This document shows, piece by piece, positions 6,358-9,661 of a stretch of DNA of 9,661 nucleotides. The notes under the pieces are model-generated. The model saw only the letters and a program-made list of their open reading frames with translations. It ran no database searches and was not told where the DNA came from. This DNA comes from Clostridia bacterium (GTDB lineage: Bacteria > Bacillota > Clostridia > Christensenellales > CAG-314). Each line of letters opens with the position of its first letter. Positions within the stretch are counted from its first letter, which is position 1. The DNA lies in contig JAFTNE010000126.1 of assembly GCA_017452035.1 (NCBI GenBank), forward strand, positions 1 through 9,661, given 5' to 3'. A program made the position numbers and the translations under genes.

Positions 6358-7296
6358 CTATTTATTTAGTATTTGCTCTACGCTCATCACCGTTACCAGC
6401 CCTTGGCTAACAAGTTCGTCAACACGTTTTTCGCGCATAACGTCTTGGTCAATGGGGTTGTTGCTTTTTACATACACGTTGCACTTTACAAGTTTGGAGG
6501 AGTACCTTCCACCACCAGCCACAATGGCATGTACCACTTGGTAAAGCTGAGGCTCGTCACTTACCTCCAACGAACGGGCAAGGCAAAATACCTTGTCCTT
6601 GTAGATATTGGATGTTTTTTTGACGGTTTTTGCGTACTCTTTGATTTTGTCCACAGCAATTTGCGTGAGATGTTTTTTGGAAAGTTGACCATCCAAACTT
6701 ACTGGACGGACAAGCTCAAAATTGACGTTAGAGCCGATACGGACGTGGTACTTTTCTATCAGTTGTTGCACCGTTAGGCCACTATCTTGTACAAGATATT
6801 TTAGCGTAAGCATGGACATTAGCGCGTCCTCTTCGGAGTTGTGTTCAAGAAAGGTTACGCCAATGACGTTGGCAATTTTCGATAACGCCTTTACTTCCTT
6901 TTCCCCTTTGTACAGCTTGTACAGCAACTGTGAGCAGATAAAATTGAAATCTAAGCTGGGCAAATTGTACCTTTTGCAGGTGGCGTTTAGCATACGCACG
7001 TCAGCATCTACTGCGTGGCCAACTACAACGTAGTTAGGGTCGGTTAAAAGTGCTTTTATTTTGTCATACACTTGGGAAAAATATGGAGAGGAATCCAACA
7101 GTTTTTTGTCCAAATGCAGGTCGATACCCACGTTTTTGCGTGTGCCGTTTAGGTTATACTTGGTTTTGGGGTTAATCCAAACGTTTTGCCTACTCAAAAT
7201 ATTAAATTGTTCATCAGCAATTACAATACCTATGCTACAAATGCTAGAAAGCTTGTAGCCGTTTGCTGCCTCGATATCAAAAGCTAAATATTTCAT
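6358..7296 (-). CDS. DnaQ-like DEDDh 3'-5' exonuclease with C-terminal BRCT-like domain
   Basis: Residues 1-170 form an RNase T/DnaQ exonuclease domain. FDIEA (6-10) gives D7 and E9 of motif I. VVGHAVDADVRML (91-103) gives motif II, with D99. EHNSEEDAL (151-159) gives H152 and D157 of motif III, so all DEDDh catalytic residues are present. A linker (about 170-230) leads to a BRCT-like domain (about 234-310), marked by KVFCLARSL, AIVAGGGRYSS and the closing KRVDELVSQGLVTVMSVEQIL. Exonuclease-BRCT fusions are widespread in Firmicutes and are thought to act in DNA repair or processing. The BRCT-like part may bind DNA ends or partner proteins. The gene is first in an operon with the hexokinase and the radical SAM protein. 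AAGGTAAC precedes the ATG at 7296, and a promoter lies at 7323-7351. The exact substrate cannot be read from sequence. Confidence 0.9.
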   Translation of the reverse strand: MKYLAFDIEAANGYKLSSICSIGIVIADEQFNILSRQNVWINPKTKYNLNGTRKNVGIDLHLDKKLLDSSPYFSQVYDKIKALLTDPNYVVVGHAVDADVRMLNATCKRYNLPSLDFNFICSQLLYKLYKGEKEVKALSKIANVIGVTFLEHNSEEDALMSMLTLKYLVQDSGLTVQQLIEKYHVRIGSNVNFELVRPVSLDGQLSKKHLTQIAVDKIKEYAKTVKKTSNIYKDKVFCLARSLEVSDEPQLYQVVHAIVAGGGRYSSKLVKCNVYVKSNNPIDQDVMREKRVDELVSQGLVTVMSVEQILNK

Positions 7297-7322
7297 ATTG
7301 TTACCTTATTATTCCACAATAC

Positions 7323-7351
7323 ATTTTACCAAATTTAGTGATATATTGCAA
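7323..7351 (-). promoter_or_regulatory. Sigma-A-type promoter for the exonuclease-hexokinase-radical SAM operon
   Basis: On the minus strand TTGCAA (7351-7346, 4/6) and TAAAAT (7328-7323, 5/6) are separated by exactly 17 bases. The predicted start near 7316 leaves a leader of about 20 bases before the ATG at 7296, enough for the ribosome site only. No operator-like repeat is evident beside it. Confidence 0.65.
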
Positions 7352-7436
7352 TAGTTTTGGGGTAAATGTGGCTGGCAAATAATTACTCAATACCTTTATG
7401 CACAGTATATGTTATAGTTTGCATATTAGCTTTGCA

Positions 7437-7467
7437 AATAAAAAGAACAAGGCTTATACCTTGTTCT
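7437..7467 (-). terminator. Rho-independent terminator downstream of the second TauE/SafE-type gene
   Basis: AGAACAAGG and CCTTGTTCT form a perfect 9-base stem (7444-7452 with 7459-7467) around a 6-base loop. On the minus strand it is followed by TTTTATTT. It would end transcripts coming from the gene at 7661-8125, about 190 bases upstream in that direction, and insulate the operon promoter at 7323-7351. No T-tract of comparable quality follows on the plus strand. Confidence 0.8.
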
Positions 7468-7660
7468 ATGTGATAAAAAATGTGTTAAAACTTGTTGTTG
7501 AAGTTGCCAATTTGTGGTTGAAAGTGCATAAAACATTTGACAATGTGCATCAAATACTCTCCACTTTTTTGTGGTCGTTTCAAGCTAATTTACTTGCAAT
7601 TACACTACTAAAAATTGCGCAAAAACACAATACATGTCGCAAAAAATACAGTACACGTCA
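7468..7660. other. Non-coding, AT-rich gap downstream of the TauE/SafE-type pair
   Basis: The full gap between 7296 and 7661 is 364 bases. It holds the operon promoter (7323-7351) and the terminator (7437-7467). In the remaining part I see no convincing gene, promoter pair or structured RNA. The plus-strand frame at 7398-7664 has no ribosome site and runs through the terminator. If the terminator belongs to the gene at 7661, this stretch is a 3' untranslated region of about 190 bases, unusually long for this window. Confidence 0.5.
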
Positions 7661-8125
7661 TTAGTTTTTAGCTTTTTTGACCTTTGACATGTAAGGGTTA
7701 CGCCCCTTGGCAAGTAGTTGATAGGTTTTGGCATAGATAACTATCTTTCGGCGGCTTTTTCGCACTTCAAACTTGATGGCAACAATCAACTGCCAAAGGC
7801 CTACTGCAATCAAAAACAGCGCAAAGGCAATGCGCAAAAGTTTGTTTTGCGAGTCGCTTGCAAACAACGCTCCAACAAGGGCAAAAGCCACAGCTGGTAT
7901 AATTACATACAAAATGTTTTGTGGCTTTAGTAGTCCCTTTTTCCAGTGAAAGCACAGCGCAACAAGACACATAGGCAAAAAACTGATGAGGTTTATGGCT
8001 TGGATGGTTTTTTGCTCCAAATCTAAAAAGGACAGTAACGGCACAAGCACAGTGCCACCACCCATACCCATTCCACCAATGATGCCTGCCAAAAATCCAA
8101 ATAAAATTAGTAAAAAAATGTTCAT
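7661..8125 (-). CDS. TauE/SafE-family membrane protein, half-length (second of a pair)
   Basis: The product is a 154-residue membrane protein with one TauE/SafE-type half. Four hydrophobic segments lie at about 2-28, 42-62, 70-90 and 95-118. The first holds the Gly-rich motif GGMGMGGGTVLVPLL (17-31), and the second starts QAINLISFLP, both typical of the family. Full-length TauE/SafE transporters are about 250 residues with two such halves and are linked to export of sulfite, sulfoacetate or other organic anions. Here a single half is followed by a Lys/Arg-rich cytoplasmic tail (119-154). The likely partner is the other half-length gene at 8374-8739; together they would give the full eight-helix transporter. 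The ribosome site before the ATG at 8125 is weak (CGAGAT). Substrate is unknown. Confidence 0.82.
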   Translation of the reverse strand: MNIFLLILFGFLAGIIGGMGMGGGTVLVPLLSFLDLEQKTIQAINLISFLPMCLVALCFHWKKGLLKPQNILYVIIPAVAFALVGALFASDSQNKLLRIAFALFLIAVGLWQLIVAIKFEVRKSRRKIVIYAKTYQLLAKGRNPYMSKVKKAKN

Positions 8126-8232
8126 ATCTCGTAGTTTGTTGATTTAAATTGTTAGTTGAAATAAGTTATCTATTTTTGAAGTTGTTGGTTATAAACTATT
8201 GCTGTTGGCTTTGAACTATCATCCAACTGTTC

Positions 8233-8253
8233 AAAAAAATCCATTTAATGGAT
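8233..8253 (-). terminator. Possible weak terminator between the two TauE/SafE-type genes
   Basis: ATCCATT and AATGGAT (8239-8245 and 8247-8253) form an AT-rich 6-7 base hairpin. On the minus strand it runs directly into a seven-T tract. The loop is tight and the stem weak, so it may only attenuate. It lies about 120 bases past the end of the gene at 8374-8739. Confidence 0.35.
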
Positions 8254-8373
8254 GTAATTAGTTGTGTTATAACGCATCATTTTGCGAAGTTGCTACCCTT
8301 TTTGCCCTTCCAAATTGTAGTTTGGGATATTTGAGTGGGTGGACTTTACACCATAAAACGTCTATTGACACAT

Positions 8374-8739
8374 CTAAAACAACATCTTGATGCCACCCAA
8401 AATTAGCACCACGGCAAAGATAATTTTGATAACGTCACTTTTGAGTTTGGAAAGCAAAAGCGCGCCAACAACGCCACCTGCTACAACACCCACAGTTGCC
8501 CAAAGTGTTGGTTGCCAATCAACAACCCCCTTTACGAGGTACACTATTGCCGATACCACCGTCAATGGCAGTATTACAAGTAGTGCCGTTGCTTGGGCAT
8601 TTTTTTGGGGCAAGGCTAGTACCGTCAAAAGAACGGATACTACAAGTACACCTCCTCCACCACCCAAAAAGCCGTTGATAAAACCGGACAACGCCCCAAG
8701 CAGTGCCAAAATCCATTTGTTTTTTGCAGTTAGTTGCAT
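8374..8739 (-). CDS. TauE/SafE-family membrane protein, half-length (first of a pair)
   Basis: The product is a 121-residue, very hydrophobic protein with about four transmembrane segments (9-42, 48-70, 78-97 and 103-121). It carries the family's Gly-rich loop GFLGGGGGVL (23-32) and the following KNAQATALLVILPLTVVSAIVYL region. It corresponds to one half of a TauE/SafE transporter. A dimer or a pairing with the 7661-8125 product would rebuild the full fold. The start at 8739 is chosen because GGGG lies 7 bases upstream and the N-terminus then reads MQLTAKNKW, a short Lys-rich lead into helix 1. The frame stays open to 8787, but that extension crosses a palindromic intergenic segment and has no clear ribosome site. 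The gap to the partner is 248 bases with a possible weak terminator. Such paired small proteins are often adjacent in Clostridia. Confidence 0.85.
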   Translation of the reverse strand: MQLTAKNKWILALLGALSGFINGFLGGGGGVLVVSVLLTVLALPQKNAQATALLVILPLTVVSAIVYLVKGVVDWQPTLWATVGVVAGGVVGALLLSKLKSDVIKIIFAVVLILGGIKMLF

Positions 8740-8756
8740 AGTTGTACCCCTTGTAT

Positions 8757-8803
8757 GGCGCATCATTACGCGTCTAATACAGACCACGCGTGGCGCACAC
8801 GTG
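8757..8803. promoter_or_regulatory. Palindrome-rich, GC-rich intergenic segment, possible operator region
   Basis: Within 47 bases there are two ACGCGT sites (8768-8773 and 8786-8791), the second at the centre of the perfect palindrome CCACGCGTGG (8784-8793). CACGTG (8798-8803) and two GGCGCA hexamers (8757-8762 and 8792-8797) are also present. The flanking DNA is strongly AT-rich. The segment lies between the divergent genes starting at 8739 and 8937, just upstream of the minus-strand gene. A regulatory role is inferred only from symmetry and position. Confidence 0.4.
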
Positions 8804-8854
8804 AAATTAGTGTAAAAATTTGTTTATAATTAATAATATAATGGGCTAATTTGA

Positions 8855-8883
8855 TTGATTTTTTTTTTAGTTTGTACTAAAAT
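8855..8883 (+). promoter_or_regulatory. Sigma-A-type promoter for the surface protein gene
   Basis: TTGATT (8855-8860, 4/6) and TAAAAT (8878-8883, 5/6) are separated by exactly 17 bases, including a run of T. The predicted start near 8890 gives a leader of about 47 bases before the ATG at 8937. The inverted repeat at 8881-8917 overlaps the predicted start site. Confidence 0.6.
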
Positions 8884-8917
8884 ATTGATATGTATGCGCC
8901 CTGGCGCAAACAATATT
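8881..8917 (+). promoter_or_regulatory. Nested inverted repeat across the predicted transcription start of the surface protein gene
   Basis: Outer arms AATATTG (8881-8887) and CAATATT (8911-8917) are perfect complements. Inside them TGCGCC (8895-8900) and GGCGCA (8903-8908) form a second symmetric pair. The two centres are offset by about 2.5 bases, so the arms are not fully concentric. The position, just after the -10 and before the ribosome site, suits a repressor operator or an mRNA hairpin. Confidence 0.45.
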
Positions 8918-8936
8918 AGTAAAAAGGTATTAGGTT

Positions 8937-9661
8937 ATGAGTAAAAACACAAAAACAGTAAAACAACCCCTCTCCAATGGGGCTAAACAATGGATTTGGA
9001 TTGTTGCCATTTGCCTTGTTGCTGTTATTGGTTTGAGCGTAGCATTGGGATTTGTTTTGAACAATGAGACCATCAACCCAGATGACGACAACAACACAAG
9101 CAATGGATCATCCTCACTTACAATTTCTAACGGTGACTTTTTGTACACACAATCTGAAAGCACAAACGTTCCTTACGAAGCTCAAGATTGGGTAAAAAAG
9201 ACATTTAACAACGGTAAAACTTTTGGCGATATCGAAGACGAACAAAATGTTGTTATGGGTATCGTTAACACTACCGACTCCGTTTGGACAGACGTTCAAA
9301 AAGCTCTTGCTGAAAAGGGTATCAACGTTACTAACCCAAAGACACACGACGTTGACGGCGTTATTGACCAAGTTGCAGTAGAAGAAGATGACGTAGACAT
9401 TGCTAACGTTTACATGATTGCAACAAAATCCGCTACAAACGCAAGTATTTTGTCCAACTCCTTCAGCATTCCATCCTCTGCATCTGTAAAAATTACAGTA
9501 TGGCTCAACACAGCACAACTTAATGATGGTTCTGTTGCATCGGTAATGGTACAACGCAGCTCCACTACTATTGCATCTGAAAAGAATGGTAGCACACAAT
9601 ACTGGTTTGCACACGACCTTGAAATTGAAAAGCAAGTTATAAATACTGATAACGGCTGGCA
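8937..9661 (+). CDS. N-terminally anchored cell-surface or secreted protein of unknown function (3' end outside window)
   Basis: From the ATG at 8937 the frame is open for 241 codons to the right edge. Residues 1-18 are basic (MSKNTKTVKQ at the start) and precede one hydrophobic helix, WIWIVAICLVAVIGLSVALG (19-38) plus FVL. This is a signal anchor or signal peptide without an obvious A-x-A cleavage site. A low-complexity Asp/Asn/Ser/Thr/Gly linker (about 42-62) follows. Then comes an extracytoplasmic region free of cysteine and rich in beta-prone Thr/Val/Ser/Asn. The stretch SNSFSIPSSASVKITVWLNTAQL (173-195) resembles carbohydrate-binding jelly-roll modules, which often have f-x-i/v-P followed by beta strands with V-W-[VL]-x-T. 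That is a loose resemblance only. AAAGGT and AGG lie upstream of the ATG. It is the only plus-strand protein gene in the window and has its own promoter. I do not recognise the family. Confidence 0.85.
   Translation, partial: MSKNTKTVKQPLSNGAKQWIWIVAICLVAVIGLSVALGFVLNNETINPDDDNNTSNGSSSLTISNGDFLYTQSESTNVPYEAQDWVKKTFNNGKTFGDIEDEQNVVMGIVNTTDSVWTDVQKALAEKGINVTNPKTHDVDGVIDQVAVEEDDVDIANVYMIATKSATNASILSNSFSIPSSASVKITVWLNTAQLNDGSVASVMVQRSSTTIASEKNGSTQYWFAHDLEIEKQVINTDNGW

Noticed and set aside
7484..7600. TTGTTGAAG / TTGTGG / CTCTCCAC motifs recalling DnaA-box-rich origin DNA
   Set aside because: No TTATCCACA-type box is present and no dnaA or dnaN gene is near; it is ordinary AT-rich spacer.
7398..7664. 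Plus-strand open frame of 88 codons in the gap between the exonuclease gene and the TauE/SafE-type gene
   Set aside because: No ribosome site before the ATG, its sequence runs through the minus-strand terminator hairpin, and its composition looks like translated AT-rich spacer.
8274..8766. CGCATCATT found upstream of both TauE/SafE-type genes (8274-8282 and 8758-8766)
   Set aside because: A single 9-base match at different distances from the two starts is expected by chance in a window of this size.
8740..8787. 16-residue N-terminal extension of the first TauE/SafE-type protein
   Set aside because: The GGGG site upstream of the ATG at 8739 is better placed and the extension crosses the palindromic intergenic segment.
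8955..9060. Lipoprotein signal in the surface protein (VAIC around residues 23-26)
   Set aside because: The residue before Cys is Ile rather than Gly/Ala/Ser, and the hydrophobic stretch continues well past the Cys, so it is a plain anchor or signal helix.
9114..9635. 173-codon minus-strand, Cys/Val/Asn-rich frame opposite the surface protein
   Set aside because: A shadow produced by the AC-rich codons of the plus-strand gene; no ribosome site or plausible domain.

Overview
The window looks like chromosome from an AT-rich low-GC Firmicute, most likely an uncultured member of the Clostridia. The reasons are Firmicute-type ECF transporter ATPases (EcfA1/EcfA2), an RNase P RNA that reads as type A (Clostridia) rather than type B (Bacilli), a TIGR03960-type radical SAM protein with its DUF2344 partner, short hairpin repeats of a kind I recall from clostridial intergenic regions, and strong purine-rich Shine-Dalgarno sites. 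No taxon below class is supported. I see no CRISPR array, tRNA, IS element, integrase or other sign of a mobile island.

Layout from left to right. Positions 1-1033 hold the start of an ECF transporter operon on the minus strand: promoter, ecfA1, and the 5' end of an overlapping ecfA2 that runs off the left edge. Diverging from it is rnpB (1182-1512, plus strand), with a perfect-consensus promoter and a textbook terminator. Next come two minus-strand genes, a small membrane zincin-like protease of the DUF3267 kind (1641-2258) and the DUF2344 protein (2390-3016). A clostridial-type repeat lies upstream of each.

Positions 3261-7351 form one minus-strand operon of three closely spaced genes. In transcription order they are a DnaQ-like 3'-5' exonuclease with a C-terminal BRCT-like domain, a eukaryote-type hexokinase, and the large B12-binding-domain radical SAM protein. 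Gaps are 15 and 31 bases, and a plausible sigma-A promoter lies at 7323-7351. The radical SAM protein and DUF2344 are normally linked. Here a nested inverted repeat at the stop codon and about 245 non-coding bases separate them.

Positions 7437-8739 carry two half-length TauE/SafE-type membrane proteins on the minus strand. Each has about four helices and one Gly-rich motif, so they may pair to make one eight-helix anion transporter. A terminator hairpin follows the second gene. The last 900 bases are the only plus-strand protein-coding region: a palindrome-rich intergenic segment, a promoter, a leader with a nested inverted repeat, and the first 241 codons of an N-terminally membrane-anchored surface protein of unknown function that continues past the right edge.

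Most of the window is housekeeping. The parts that known families explain least well are the surface protein with its palindromic upstream region, the two intergenic repeats, and the exonuclease-hexokinase-radical SAM operon. I do not see clear evidence of a new multi-gene system.
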